Shown here one piece after another: positions 24,878 to 33,212 of a DNA stretch of 40,826 nucleotides. Numbering within the stretch: position 1 is the first letter of the stretch; each line of letters starts with the position of its first letter. This DNA is from Halobacterium sp. KA-4 (GTDB lineage: Archaea > Halobacteriota > Halobacteria > Halobacteriales > Halobacteriaceae): the NCBI RefSeq assembly GCF_021028995.1, contig NZ_JAJJZG010000023.1, positions 1 to 40,826 on the forward strand, read 5' to 3'. The position numbers and the translations under genes were made by a program. The notes beneath the pieces are model-generated. The model did no database searches, was not told the origin of the DNA, and worked only from the letters and a program-made list of their open reading frames with translations.

Positions 24878-25754
24878 AGATGCTACCTCCGAACACGTAC
24901 CCGTAGCTCATGATGACGCCGAGGGTGATGACCGTCAGTACGATTGCCATCGCCGATGCTAAATTGTAATCACCGAACCCCAAGACCACCGAGTAAATCT
25001 GTAACGGGAGGACAGAAACTTTCCCGGCTGCAAGGAGGAGAGCAGTCCCGAATGCGACCATATTGATGCTGAATGCGAGCACGACCCCGCTTGCGATGCC
25101 CGGCATGATCTCAGGGAGTACCACATATCGGAACGTCTGAAGCCGGTTTGCGCCGAGGTTGTACGCGGTTTCTTCGAGTTCTGGGTTTATATTTTCGAGC
25201 GATGAGAGCAACGTCATCGTGACACGAGGGAGCGTAAAATACGTATACCCGAGGAGTAACCCCCAGTACCCTAGGGCGAACGCGAATGCACCGGAACGAG
25301 CCCCGGTGATCGCGCTGCCGAGCAGGCTGAATACTCCCTGTCGTCCGACAAGAACGATTATCCCCCACGCGATGAGGATTCCCGGCAGGCTCGTCGGGAA
25401 GTTGATAATCGAGATGACAATCCGTTTTCCGCGAAACTCGTTTTTCGCCAGAAAGTACGCAACGATAAGCCCGAGTACAGTCGTGATGACGGTGACGGTA
25501 ACTGCTATCTGTAGGCTGGTCAAAATGGAATTTCGATATGCCGACTCGGTGAAGACCGTCACGTAGTTGCTCCACGGTGTCTCCCCTTGGAGGCTCAACT
25601 GGACGACCGTCGCGATCGGCAGCCCCAAGAACAGCAGATATAACGCGGCCAGGGGGAGCGAGAGCGCGAACGGCAGCGCCAATTCGAGCGATCGCAGTCG
25701 CTGCCGAAGCCGTGGGGACTCGACTGTTTCGGTACCGACAGATTGGCCGGGCAT
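24870..25754 (-). CDS. ABC transporter permease (first)
   Basis: This 294-aa protein begins with a soluble stretch and then LALPFALSLPLAALYLLFLGLPIATVVQL; about six membrane segments follow. The EAA-like motif is EETAYNLGANRLQTFRYVVLPEIMPGIASGVVLAFSINMVAFG. It lies 7 nt downstream of the binding-protein gene stop and overlaps the next permease. Both permeases are separate chains rather than one FbpB-type fusion. It forms the membrane channel with the next permease. Confidence 0.9.
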   Translation of the reverse strand: MPGQSVGTETVESPRLRQRLRSLELALPFALSLPLAALYLLFLGLPIATVVQLSLQGETPWSNYVTVFTESAYRNSILTSLQIAVTVTVITTVLGLIVAYFLAKNEFRGKRIVISIINFPTSLPGILIAWGIIVLVGRQGVFSLLGSAITGARSGAFAFALGYWGLLLGYTYFTLPRVTMTLLSSLENINPELEETAYNLGANRLQTFRYVVLPEIMPGIASGVVLAFSINMVAFGTALLLAAGKVSVLPLQIYSVVLGFGDYNLASAMAIVLTVITLGVIMSYGYVFGGSIYE

Positions 25755-25761
25755 AGCCCGC

Positions 25762-26847
25762 TCAGGCTACCTCGCTGACGTATCGCTCGCGGGCGCTTTC
25801 CTGTACCTCCACGAGGCGCTGGTAGTCGATCGCCTCCGAAGACTCATACGCCGAATCCGGGAGACGTTGCTCGACGATCTCGTCGGGGTATTCAATGGGA
25901 CGGGACGGATTGACGAAAGCCTCGGCGAAGATCGTTTGCCCCGCATCGCTCAGGTGGTGATCGATAAGGCGTTTTCCGGCTTCCGGGCGGGGGGCGTCGT
26001 TTACTAACCCGATCACGTACGGCACCTGAATCGAGACCTCCTCCGGGATAACGATCTCGACTTGGTCGGGATCCATGTCCGATTGGTACTTCGCCTGATA
26101 CATGTTGAAATCGTAGGCGATGTAAATCGGGAACTGTCCCTGGAGGAAGCTCGTCTGGAGCCCCTGATTAGGGACCCCAGCGATATTCCCCATCTCGTGA
26201 AGTTCGTTGAGGTACTCGATTCCGGGATCGTAATCGTCCAGTGAGCCGCCCATCGCGAGGTTCATATTGGTGAAGGCGACAAACCCGTTGAACGCCGAAC
26301 TCGGGTTATAAAACGAGATCGTGTCGTTGTACGCCTCATCGAGTAGATCCTCAAACCCGGACGGGACCGAGTCGACCAATTCGGTGTTGACGGCCATCGC
26401 AATCGTCCCGAAGTAGGCTGTCGTCCATCGGTTTTGATCGTCAACCAGCCCGTCGGAAACCTCCTCGACGTTGGCAGGTGCGTAGGATTGGAGTAGCTCT
26501 TCGTTTGCCGCTTTTAGACCGTCGGTAGTTCCTAGATGTGCGACATCGTGGTTCGGATTGTTCGCTTCGTTTCGGAGCGCGTTCAGCGACTGGCCGCTGT
26601 TTTTCGTTCCCTCGGGCCACTCAATATCCGGGTACTTTTCCATGAACCGCTCCCGGAGCTGTCCGTAGTTAGCCCAGCCGTCCAGCGGCCCGGTGATTAT
26701 GACCTCATCAGCAACGTCATCACCCCCCTCGCTACTTCCGCCCGAGCTGCACCCAGCGAGTGCTGCCGCACTCGCACCCCCCATCGAGGTAATAAATTTC
26801 CGCCGCGATACGAAATTCCAGGGACGAGTGAGTTCGTCTCCCATCAC
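25762..26847 (-). CDS. Lipoprotein substrate-binding protein of ABC importer
   Basis: This 361-aa protein has a Tat signal with SRRKF at about residue 14-18, a hydrophobic core and a lipobox LAGC with Cys33, so it is exported folded and lipid-anchored, typical of haloarchaea. The body, with DEVIITGPLDGWANYGQLRERFMEKYPDIEW at its start and a central FGTIAMAVNTELVD, resembles bacterial solute-binding proteins of the type that feeds iron, spermidine or phosphonate ABC importers. It opens the operon with the two permeases and ATPase. The divergent HAD gene starts 139 nt away. An adjacent-enzyme argument suggests a phosphorylated solute, but the pocket residues were not assessed. Confidence 0.9.
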   Translation of the reverse strand: MMGDELTRPWNFVSRRKFITSMGGASAAALAGCSSGGSSEGGDDVADEVIITGPLDGWANYGQLRERFMEKYPDIEWPEGTKNSGQSLNALRNEANNPNHDVAHLGTTDGLKAANEELLQSYAPANVEEVSDGLVDDQNRWTTAYFGTIAMAVNTELVDSVPSGFEDLLDEAYNDTISFYNPSSAFNGFVAFTNMNLAMGGSLDDYDPGIEYLNELHEMGNIAGVPNQGLQTSFLQGQFPIYIAYDFNMYQAKYQSDMDPDQVEIVIPEEVSIQVPYVIGLVNDAPRPEAGKRLIDHHLSDAGQTIFAEAFVNPSRPIEYPDEIVEQRLPDSAYESSEAIDYQRLVEVQESARERYVSEVA

Positions 26848-26867
26848 TTGAATCGACAGCGGCCTAT

Positions 26868-26895
26868 ATGTAGAGATTTTATAATATATCTACAT
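26868..26895. promoter_or_regulatory. Inverted repeat over a TATA region in the ABC/HAD divergent promoter
   Basis: ATGTAGA (26868-26874) and TCTACAT (26889-26895) form a perfect 7-bp inverted repeat around an AT-rich core containing TTTATAATATA. It lies 21-48 nt upstream of the binding-protein start (26847), suggesting operator and TATA box overlap. A second TATA-like stretch TATATTATAA lies at 26956-26965 for the plus-strand HAD gene. Confidence 0.55.
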
Positions 26896-26955
26896 TGTGC
26901 TGGGGAATGTCATATATCTCTCAGAACGGTTCGTGGTATATGTGCCCGAATATAG

Positions 26956-26965
26956 TATATTATAA
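26956..26965 (+). promoter_or_regulatory. TATA box of the HAD phosphatase gene
   Basis: TATATTATAA is centred about 26 nt before the ATG at 26987, the typical distance from a haloarchaeal TATA box to a transcription start. The mRNA is thus likely leaderless, and no ribosome-binding site is seen at the start. Confidence 0.55.
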
Positions 26966-26986
26966 CCCTAATCCCAGCGAATATTA

Positions 26987-27670
26987 ATGGCGACTGGACT
27001 ACCGTTTGACGTGATGGATGCGCTGATCTTTGATATGGACGGTGTCTTGGTTGATTCCGTGGGTTATTGGAACGACGTTAGGGCAAGAGTGATCACCGAA
27101 GCGCTTGGGGTCAACGAGGTCGATGTCTCCAACCTCGTCGGCCTGAACGCCCACGACGAATACGCGTATCTCGCCGAACGGAACGACGTAGAACTGTTGA
27201 AGGAAACGTATGTCTCCCTGCTCGAGGAACACGCAGAGGAGATCTACCGCGAACGGGTTTCTCTCTTCGACGACTACGAGCAAGTACTCACCAACGCGAT
27301 CGAGAAAGACGTACGTCTCGGCCTCGTTTCCGCCTCAAATCGGCGGTGGGTAGAGATGGTCGTAGACCGGTTCGATCTCGGCGAGTACTTCGATATTGTC
27401 GTCGCAGGCGATGACGTACCGGGTCCAAGCAAGCCTGAACCAGCGATATATAATCACACTCTCACCCAGCTCGGCGCGACCGCCGACACGTGTATCGCCA
27501 TTGAGGATTCTGAACACGGGGTCACCGCCGCAACTCGGGCTGGGCTGTACTGTCTTGGATACGCACACCATCGCGGACAACCGCTCCGACACGCGGACGA
27601 GACGGTCGGCACGGAACAGGCCCTATATGAGCGTCTGATCGAACTCTGCACCTCGGACTCAATACCGTAA
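26987..27670 (+). CDS. HAD-family phosphatase (beta-PGM-like)
   Basis: This 227-aa enzyme has all four HAD motifs: I DMDGVLVDS (nucleophile Asp16, acid/base Asp18), II VSAS, III Lys in PSKPEPAIY, IV IEDSEHG. The helical cap between I and II fits beta-phosphoglucomutase/phosphatase-type HADs. It probably removes phosphate from a small metabolite or rearranges a phospho-sugar. It lies divergently from the ABC importer and convergent with the metallophosphoesterase (3-nt gap), suggesting catabolism of an imported organophosphate. The ATG at 26987 fits the upstream TATA box. Confidence 0.9.
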   Translation: MATGLPFDVMDALIFDMDGVLVDSVGYWNDVRARVITEALGVNEVDVSNLVGLNAHDEYAYLAERNDVELLKETYVSLLEEHAEEIYRERVSLFDDYEQVLTNAIEKDVRLGLVSASNRRWVEMVVDRFDLGEYFDIVVAGDDVPGPSKPEPAIYNHTLTQLGATADTCIAIEDSEHGVTAATRAGLYCLGYAHHRGQPLRHADETVGTEQALYERLIELCTSDSIP

Positions 27671-27673
27671 TAC

Positions 27674-28636
27674 TCACTCCGTGCGGATCGGGTACGTCGC
27701 CGTTGCAGCGCGCAATAAGTATTCACGATTGTCAGCGCGTGCGAACCGCCAAGCCTCTTTGAGCCCCGCTCTGTCGGCGATTGGTACGAACTCAATCTTT
27801 GTTCCGTCTGTCCCGATGTGAACGAGGGCATACCCCTGTGGGAACGAACACGTCGCTGGGACGATGATTTCATAGATTCCAGAGGTGTGCGCTACCGTCG
27901 GATAATGTGCGTGACCACTCAACAGTATTTTAACGCCACCCTCGTTAAGGACGTTGGCCACCGCTTCGGCGTTACCTAGTTGATAGATATCGGGACTGTC
28001 GGGACTGATCTCACGCAGGCGGTCCGTGAGATTATGATGGCTCGCGACAATCGGACACTTAACGCGCGCAAGGACGTTCTTAATCCACGAGATCTGATTT
28101 GCCGGAATAGATCCACCATGTGTGCGATCCGAAGACTTGTCAGTCGCCGTCACGGAATCGAGACCAACGAGATCGATATTATCGACATCATACACGAACG
28201 GGGCGAGTTCGCAATCATATCCGGAATCGAACCGAGCAATCGGCGGTGTTGCGTGCGCATTTCCCCTCGAGGCCGGTACATCGTGGTTTCCCGGGATAGC
28301 TACAACGGGGAACCGAAGCGTATCCAGCAGTTCCCGTGCGTGCCGAAATTCGGATGCAGTCCCGTCTTTCGTGAGATCACCGGCGATGAGAACGCCAGCA
28401 ACGTTCCGGTGATTGATATCAACGATAGCGTCTTTGAGGTGTTTTTTACTTCGATGATATACTTTCCACGTTCCGTCATCAGACGAGGTTAGATGTGAAT
28501 CCGCGATAACGGCGAGAGTCGTCGGATCGTCAGTCCTCGGTCGCGAGAGGTGAGCAACGAATAACGGATCGTTAGGAGAGGCACCTGGTTCTACTGCCCA
28601 TCGAAATGCTGACTCCGGGAGGCTAATGTCAGGCAT
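27674..28636 (-). CDS. Calcineurin-like metallophosphoesterase
   Basis: From the ATG at 28636 this is a 320-aa enzyme; a TTG at 28693 in the same frame is less likely because it lies within a TATA-like CTATATAA at 28681. Motifs in order are D-x-H in VIADSHL (Asp46, His48), GDLTKDG near 83, GNHD near 115, ASHHN, and SGHAH close to the C-terminal third. These bind two metals and cleave phosphoesters or phosphodiesters, as in cyclic-nucleotide and glycerophosphodiester phosphodiesterases. No signal peptide is seen, so it acts inside the cell. Its neighbours are the HAD gene and the importer. Confidence 0.9.
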   Translation of the reverse strand: MPDISLPESAFRWAVEPGASPNDPLFVAHLSRPRTDDPTTLAVIADSHLTSSDDGTWKVYHRSKKHLKDAIVDINHRNVAGVLIAGDLTKDGTASEFRHARELLDTLRFPVVAIPGNHDVPASRGNAHATPPIARFDSGYDCELAPFVYDVDNIDLVGLDSVTATDKSSDRTHGGSIPANQISWIKNVLARVKCPIVASHHNLTDRLREISPDSPDIYQLGNAEAVANVLNEGGVKILLSGHAHYPTVAHTSGIYEIIVPATCSFPQGYALVHIGTDGTKIEFVPIADRAGLKEAWRFARADNREYLLRAATATYPIRTE

Positions 28637-28693
28637 TAACCTCAGATGAGAGAGGGGGGCCTTCAGCGGTACTAATTGATCTATATAACCCAA

Positions 28694-29097
28694 TGAAGTA
28701 GAAATACCTACCTTAGCCGTAGTACGATCGTGGATGGATTCCCAGATACCGGCTTAATCCCACTAGTAAAATAAGTGGAATTTTGCTTCGCTACCGCTAA
28801 AACAGCTTGAACAAGTCATAAGCCGGCAACAATCACGTTCACCCAGTCCATAGCTATCAGGCCGGGAGCGGAGAGAATTAACTTTTGGGAATAGATACGC
28901 ATCCCTACCCCATTATTATTTCACTAGAACTAGCAGGGAATTTATGCGTCAAGGTGGGTTTCTGCTGCGCTGTGGGGAGTGTTTTGGATTGGTGGCCTTA
29001 GCCACACCTGTCACAACCAACCGGCCAATTGAGTCCTTCTGGTGGTTTCTGGTAATCGCTAGTTATATGGCTGATACGGTGATGCTTATGAGTTCAA
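28694..29097. other. Intergenic region with a hairpin and TATA-like sites
   Basis: About 400 nt without a good gene. A dyad at 28756-28782 (AATCCCACT/AGTGGAATT, 8 of 9 paired) is followed by TTTT and could end a plus-strand transcript, although no gene is seen for it. A TATA-like AGTTATATGG at 29061-29070 stands in front of the gene starting at 29098. The 71-codon frame at 28944 has no supporting features. Confidence 0.4.
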
Positions 29098-29985
29098 ATG
29101 GTTCGGTTTGGCCCTCGCCACGAAGCCCTCGTCAACGCGTGGGCTGTGACCGGCAGTAACGCCCCAGCCGGAGACCACTACGACTTCACCGCGCCTACGC
29201 GGTCCAGGCAACTCCAAGACCGCGCGACGAAATTTATCGACACTCCGTCCGCGGAAACATTCGAGGGCGTCTGGTCGCCGGATATCCTTCGGAACGCAAT
29301 CTACGGCGGGGCTGACGCAATTCTAGACAACTGGCGCGGCTCTATTGACGAGCTTGCCAGTCTCATCGAATCGATGCAGACAGCCACAGCCTACGACGAC
29401 GCCTGGGAACGCCACGTCCCAGCGTTTGCCGAACACGGCCTCTGGGAGCTGTATGGCCGACTCAACCCATCAGACCGTCCAATCATCAATAACTGGGTCG
29501 GGAGCGCATTCACTACATTCGGTCTCGGAAACCCACAGACGTACACCGCGAGCGCTGACAATTTTGCCACCGTCCGAGACTGCTACACGGACACCGTCGG
29601 CCACGTCACGGCAAACACGGCCTATGAAGTCCCGCTCTCGGAAGAACTCGAACAGTTCCTCTACCTAACAGAGACACTCGACCAACCCACCCTCCGAACA
29701 GCGTTCGACATGGACACCCCCACGGATGATGCCTTCGCCGGCTGGGACGCCATGGCCGCACACGGCGATGAGATCGAACTGTCCGGTCTCCGGCCAGTGC
29801 TTGACGCGTTCAACACCGCCGCAGACAACGACGCCTACGACACCGAGAACCCCCGCGACCACTGGGGCGCAAACCACTGGGAAACCTGGAAAGACGACTA
29901 CCGAACATACCTCGAAACCACCGTCTTCGCCGAATACGACCCAACGGCACTCACCGCCGAACTATTCCCCGTATGTGGGGGTTAA
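29098..29985 (+). CDS. Hypothetical acidic protein, perhaps a truncated McrB-like N terminus
   Basis: This 295-aa acidic protein reads MVRFGPRHEALVNAWAVTGSNAPAGDHYDFTAP, then WGELYGR-like helices (PAFAEHGLWELYGRLNPSDRPIINNWVGSAF) and a stretch of Asp/Thr-rich helices ending abruptly as FPVCGG. I do not recognise a firm family. From memory it resembles the N-terminal region of haloarchaeal McrB-type restriction proteins, whose AAA+ GTPase part would follow, but no GTPase motif is present here. It may therefore be a truncated gene, or a stand-alone protein of unknown role. The TATA-like site 28 nt upstream supports expression from the ATG at 29098. Confidence 0.55.
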   Translation: MVRFGPRHEALVNAWAVTGSNAPAGDHYDFTAPTRSRQLQDRATKFIDTPSAETFEGVWSPDILRNAIYGGADAILDNWRGSIDELASLIESMQTATAYDDAWERHVPAFAEHGLWELYGRLNPSDRPIINNWVGSAFTTFGLGNPQTYTASADNFATVRDCYTDTVGHVTANTAYEVPLSEELEQFLYLTETLDQPTLRTAFDMDTPTDDAFAGWDAMAAHGDEIELSGLRPVLDAFNTAADNDAYDTENPRDHWGANHWETWKDDYRTYLETTVFAEYDPTALTAELFPVCGG

Positions 29986-30178
29986 AATGGCCCTTCCTAC
30001 GAGGGTTGTCTTGGATATACATCCGATGACCAGCATCAAGGCGGTCACGGTTACATCCGCAGAGACGAATGGTTTAGGTGAGATATATAGGATACCGATC
30101 TAGGAAATCCTAGTCTAGAGCGCGTCTATTGCTACATTAGTGGGTTTTAATGTTCTCTCTGTATGTTTGGGTGTATGA
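29986..30178. other. Short non-coding stretch with a palindrome
   Basis: About 190 nt without a gene. The only structure is CTAGGA/TCCTAG at 30100-30113 with a 2-nt centre. Nothing else is seen. Confidence 0.35.
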
Positions 30179-30490
30179 GTTCAGCGCATCACCGACGACA
30201 TCCTCCTGAACGCCGCCGAGGATGCCCGGGCCCAGATTAAGCAGAAGAGCATCGATCCACTCACGCCACATCAGCGCGTCGTCTACGACATCGTGCGCGA
30301 GCACGGCCCGGTCGGGCCGAGCAAGATCCACGAGAGCTATTCCGAGGACGTCGATGACCCTCAAACGAAACGGACCGTCCGGACGTACCTCTCGAAGATG
30401 GAGCAGTACAACCTCCTCAAAGCGGAAGGGACGAGTCGAGATCGAGAGTATTCACTCGTCGATTCGGTAGCTGCATCGCCAATGCAGTAA
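30179..30490 (+). pseudogene. C-terminal winged-helix remnant of an Orc1/Cdc6-type protein
   Basis: An open frame from just after a TGA at 30176-30178 to TAA at 30488-30490 has no ATG start and reads ITDDILLNAAEDARAQIKQKSIDPLTPHQRVVYDIVREHGPVGPSKIHESYSEDVDDPQTKRTVRTYLSKMEQYNLLKAEGTSRDREYSLV. The LTPHQ-x-VYDIV...DDP-x-T-KRTVR-x-YL-x-KM-x-x-YNL pattern is the C-terminal winged helix of haloarchaeal Orc1/Cdc6 proteins. The AAA+ domain is missing. A GTG at 30293 could start a 65-aa version. It lies about 350 nt upstream of the first origin repeat, so it is likely the remains of a second initiator replaced by the intact one. Confidence 0.55.
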
Positions 30491-30544
30491 CGACGAGGAA
30501 CTCGACAGCTACCCCGAACTGAATTCACCGAGTCCGGACTGCTC

Positions 30545-30892
30545 GTGGTCCAGCGGTTCGATGACCCGCGGATTGTCGTTTCCGGGATTGTTGACCCGCG
30601 TCGAAATCTCGTAGGCGTCGACGACGAGAAGGCGTCACAAGAGCGTGTCGCCCTTGCTCACGAAGATATGAACCAGTATGATTCATCGTATTATGAGGTG
30701 GAACTGGTCCGAGCTGTCGAGAGTATCATTTCATTTCTGGAATGGGGTCGGTCGGATACTCGACGAAGGCTGGCTAAGACACGAACGACTAAGATCACCT
30801 CATTCTACCCCTGTAGTTACAACAAGATACGAGTGGAACCACACACCCCCCTCGTTCGGAATGAGATGATACCCTCCATACCGCCTGATTAG
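30545..30892 (+). CDS. Possible remnant gene running into the origin
   Basis: A 115-codon GTG-started frame; the reading phase is open back to the TAA of the Orc remnant. RFDDPRIVVSGIVDPRRNLVGVDDEKASQERVALAHEDMNQYDSSYYEVELVRAVESIISFLEWG looks protein-like. The tail (TPLVRNEMIPSIPP) is a translation of the first origin repeat, so the gene is either truncated by the origin or not a gene. The family is not recognised. Confidence 0.3.
   Translation: MVQRFDDPRIVVSGIVDPRRNLVGVDDEKASQERVALAHEDMNQYDSSYYEVELVRAVESIISFLEWGRSDTRRRLAKTRTTKITSFYPCSYNKIRVEPHTPLVRNEMIPSIPPD
30844..30868 (-). repeat. ORB-like origin box 1
   Basis: On the minus strand it reads TCTCATTCCGAACGAGGGGGG followed by TGTGT. It is the near-mirror of box 2 at 31214, so the two point outward around an AT-rich segment. 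The G-run at one end is the hallmark of archaeal Orc1/Cdc6 recognition boxes. Confidence 0.65.
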
Positions 30893-31213
30893 AAGGCGAA
30901 TTTCCACCCGATAAGAAGGTTGCAGTAATGGATTAATCGGATATACGCCCTCGACGTATGGTTTACTATTTCAATTCAAGAGATAGAAGAGCTATACTTC
31001 CAGTGTTAGGCGTATTCACGAATACTTCTGACTAGTGCTGTATTCTACTTAGTGAGATTTTAGTCTAACTAGGTAATAAAGCTAGGGTTGTAACTAGGCG
31101 GTTAATCCTTGAAAGCCTACGCTGTCTTACGATTTGGAGAGAATGACTCGTCCTAGTTAAGGACCGCCTAGTTGGTTGTTAGAAGATCGCGCCCATACGG
31201 TCAGTCTTACGGG
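30869..31213. other. Probable replication origin core (AT-rich unwinding segment)
   Basis: Between the two opposed ORB-like boxes lie about 340 AT-rich bases rich in short dyads. One is an 11-bp perfect inverted repeat AACTAGGCGGT (31092-31102) / ACCGCCTAGTT (31163-31173) with a 60-nt spacer. No gene is seen. This matches haloarchaeal origin layout: inverted ORBs, an AT-rich unwinding element, and an initiator gene next door. Function is inferred. Confidence 0.6.
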
Positions 31214-31240
31214 ATCTCATTCCGAATCAGGGGGGTGTGT
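31214..31240 (+). repeat. ORB-like origin box 2
   Basis: Reads ATCTCATTCCGAATCAGGGG and continues GGTGTGT. It shares the same consensus as box 1 but on the plus strand, differing at only two positions of the core (TCA versus CGA). Confidence 0.65.
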
Positions 31241-31294
31241 CCTTCCAACTCCAATCTACATCTATCCTGATTAAGCCCATTAGTTCGGTGTATA

Positions 31295-31314
31295 GCTCAC
31301 TCCGAATCAGGGGG
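31295..31314 (+). repeat. ORB-like origin box 3
   Basis: Reads GCTCACTCCGAATCAGGGGG. One mismatch to the box 2 core. Confidence 0.6.
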
Positions 31315-31360
31315 CCTCTACAGCATTCCCAATCCTTGGCTGATGGACCAACTCGTACTA

Positions 31361-31381
31361 CCTCATTCCGAACGAGGGGGT
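31361..31381 (+). repeat. ORB-like origin box 4
   Basis: Reads CCTCATTCCGAACGAGGGGG then T. Core identical to box 1. Confidence 0.6.
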
Positions 31382-31547
31382 TGATCTGAACCCGCTGATC
31401 ATTTGAGCTGCTGGCAATCCTCTCGTTCTATAGTAATCTCCAGAAGTGTCTACTCACATCTCTCACCATATCCTCAAGAACCGACTAAGCTCGCCTATCT
31501 ACGATGGCTGCCACTACAAAGACTTCCAGATACTACTATAGGAAATA

Positions 31548-31565
31548 GCTCACTCTGAATCGGGT
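31548..31565 (+). repeat. Degenerate ORB-like origin box 5
   Basis: Reads GCTCACTCTGAATCGGGT; the G-run is short. Upstream of orc1/cdc6 and spaced within the array. Weak copy. Confidence 0.4.
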
Positions 31566-31626
31566 ACCATCGGGTATGGTGGTGTCACCTATCGACTTTC
31601 CGCTGTTTAGTCCCGATATCCAACAA

Positions 31627-31648
31627 ATCTCATTCCGAACGAGGGGAG
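31627..31648 (+). repeat. ORB-like origin box 6
   Basis: Reads ATCTCATTCCGAACGAGGGG then AG, 36 nt before the orc1/cdc6 ATG. Its location allows autoregulation of the initiator as well as origin binding. Confidence 0.6.
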
Positions 31649-31683
31649 TAACGACTAAGTAGGTTCCTTCCCAGGATGAATCT

Positions 31684-33078
31684 ATGACAGACAATGAAGA
31701 ACCAGGTGGTGGAGGTGATTCGTCTATCACGGACCAGCAGCTGGATGATTTCGATACAAACAGAGAGAGCCGTTCTACTTCTGAAATCTCGTCGGCCTCG
31801 GAGGAAATCCAACGACAAGACTCGGACGATCCGGCAAATGACCCGTTGTTCGTTCGGGAGGGCGATGAAGACGGTTCTTCAACTCATATCTGGGCAGATC
31901 GAGATTTACTCTCAATTGGAACCGTTCCTGGCCCTGATCGCATCGTCGGTCGTGACACGGAAATCCAATCGGTAGCTGGAGAAATCCGACACCTCATTCA
32001 CGGATCACAACCAAACCACGTCGTCATCTATGGCGAAACCGGGACTGGAAAATCACTTGTCAGCCGTCACGTGTCCGACCGTCTCGTTGATACTGCCACG
32101 GCACGTAACGTTCCTGCTGCTAGCGTCTACGTTGAGTGCAAGAAGAATAATACCGAAACACGAGTGGCCCGAACAATCGCTCGTGCGCTAAGCGACAAAT
32201 CTGATTCTGATATAGATATCCCTCGTATCGGTTTAGGTTCCGCCGAGTACTACGATTACGCCTACGACATTATCGACGAGTACTACGATGGGCTCATTGT
32301 CATCCTTGACGAGATCGACATGGTTGATAACGCTGAGGGGCTCCTCCATGAACTCTCGCGGGCTCGAGAAGCTGGTCACACCGATGCATATATCGGGATC
32401 ATTGCTATCAGCAACGATATCGATTTCGGACAAAAACTCAACGCACGCGTTCAGAGTTCGATGCGGACGACGGACTTCGTCTTTGAACCATACCAAAGCG
32501 ATCAAATCGAGCAGATCCTGGAATATCGACGAGACGCGTTCCATGATGGTGTCGTTCAAGACGGCGTCATAACCGAGACTGCCGACCGGTCGGCGGATGA
32601 ACACGGTGATGCGAGAAAGGCAGTTGACGTCCTACGGATTGCTGGTGACATCGCTGACGACGCCGGTGCCGAGGTCGTTAGTCCAGAACATGTCGACAAA
32701 GCAGTCAAGCGTGCAGAGGTTAATCGAGTCAAGGAAACGATCGAGAGTACCTCACCACAGTCTAAACTCGTTCTCTACACTCTCGGCCGCTTGACTGGCT
32801 CGAATAATCGCCGCTTCCGCACCTCTGGTATCTACAGTCAATACGAGACGACCTGTGGTGACGTCGGTGTTGATCCTCTCTCATATGATCGAGTGAGCCA
32901 GATTCTCAGCACGTTCGCGCTAATGGGGATCTCTGAGTCTCACCAGATCGGTGGTGGACACAAGCAGGGTGTCTATCTGGAACACCAGCTTATCAAGGAC
33001 AAAGATGTAGTGATGAAGGCAGTTGTAGAGAGCGATGAACGGCTTTCAGAACTTCACAACGGAACCTACGAGATTTAA
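31684..33078 (+). CDS. orc1/cdc6: Orc1/Cdc6-type replication initiator
   Basis: This 464-aa AAA+ protein has a long acidic disordered N terminus (about 60 residues, with GGGGDSS and SEISSASEEI). The fold begins near GPDRIVGRDTEIQSV. Walker A GETGTGKS is at 117-124 and Walker B VILDEID near 206-212, with sensor 1 IIAISNDIDF, sensor 2 GDARKAVDVLRIAGDIA and the C-terminal winged helix (TSGIYSQYETTCGDVGVDPLSYDRVSQILSTFALMGISE). These initiators bind ORB repeats and load the MCM helicase. At least six ORB-like boxes precede it and two follow, so it is likely the cognate initiator for this origin. The start is the ATG at 31684, 36 nt after box 6. Confidence 0.95.
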   Translation: MTDNEEPGGGGDSSITDQQLDDFDTNRESRSTSEISSASEEIQRQDSDDPANDPLFVREGDEDGSSTHIWADRDLLSIGTVPGPDRIVGRDTEIQSVAGEIRHLIHGSQPNHVVIYGETGTGKSLVSRHVSDRLVDTATARNVPAASVYVECKKNNTETRVARTIARALSDKSDSDIDIPRIGLGSAEYYDYAYDIIDEYYDGLIVILDEIDMVDNAEGLLHELSRAREAGHTDAYIGIIAISNDIDFGQKLNARVQSSMRTTDFVFEPYQSDQIEQILEYRRDAFHDGVVQDGVITETADRSADEHGDARKAVDVLRIAGDIADDAGAEVVSPEHVDKAVKRAEVNRVKETIESTSPQSKLVLYTLGRLTGSNNRRFRTSGIYSQYETTCGDVGVDPLSYDRVSQILSTFALMGISESHQIGGGHKQGVYLEHQLIKDKDVVMKAVVESDERLSELHNGTYEI

Positions 33079-33122
33079 TCCAGCATTATGAGGTTCGTTC
33101 CACATATAACCCTTCTACTGAA

Positions 33123-33143
33123 GCTCATTCCAAATTAGGGGTG
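33123..33143 (+). repeat. ORB-like origin box 7
   Basis: Reads GCTCATTCCAAATTAGGGGT; more divergent (CAAATTA in place of CGAATCA). Downstream of orc1/cdc6. Confidence 0.5.
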
Positions 33144-33167
33144 TCAAATCTTCTGAGAAGCGAATAA

Positions 33168-33190
33168 GCTCACTTCGAATCAGGGGGGCT
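33168..33190 (+). repeat. ORB-like origin box 8
   Basis: Reads GCTCACTTCGAATCAGGGGGG then CT. Downstream of orc1/cdc6, 24 nt from box 7. Confidence 0.55.
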
Positions 33191-33212
33191 GTTCACGAGA
33201 GAACCAGACTAG

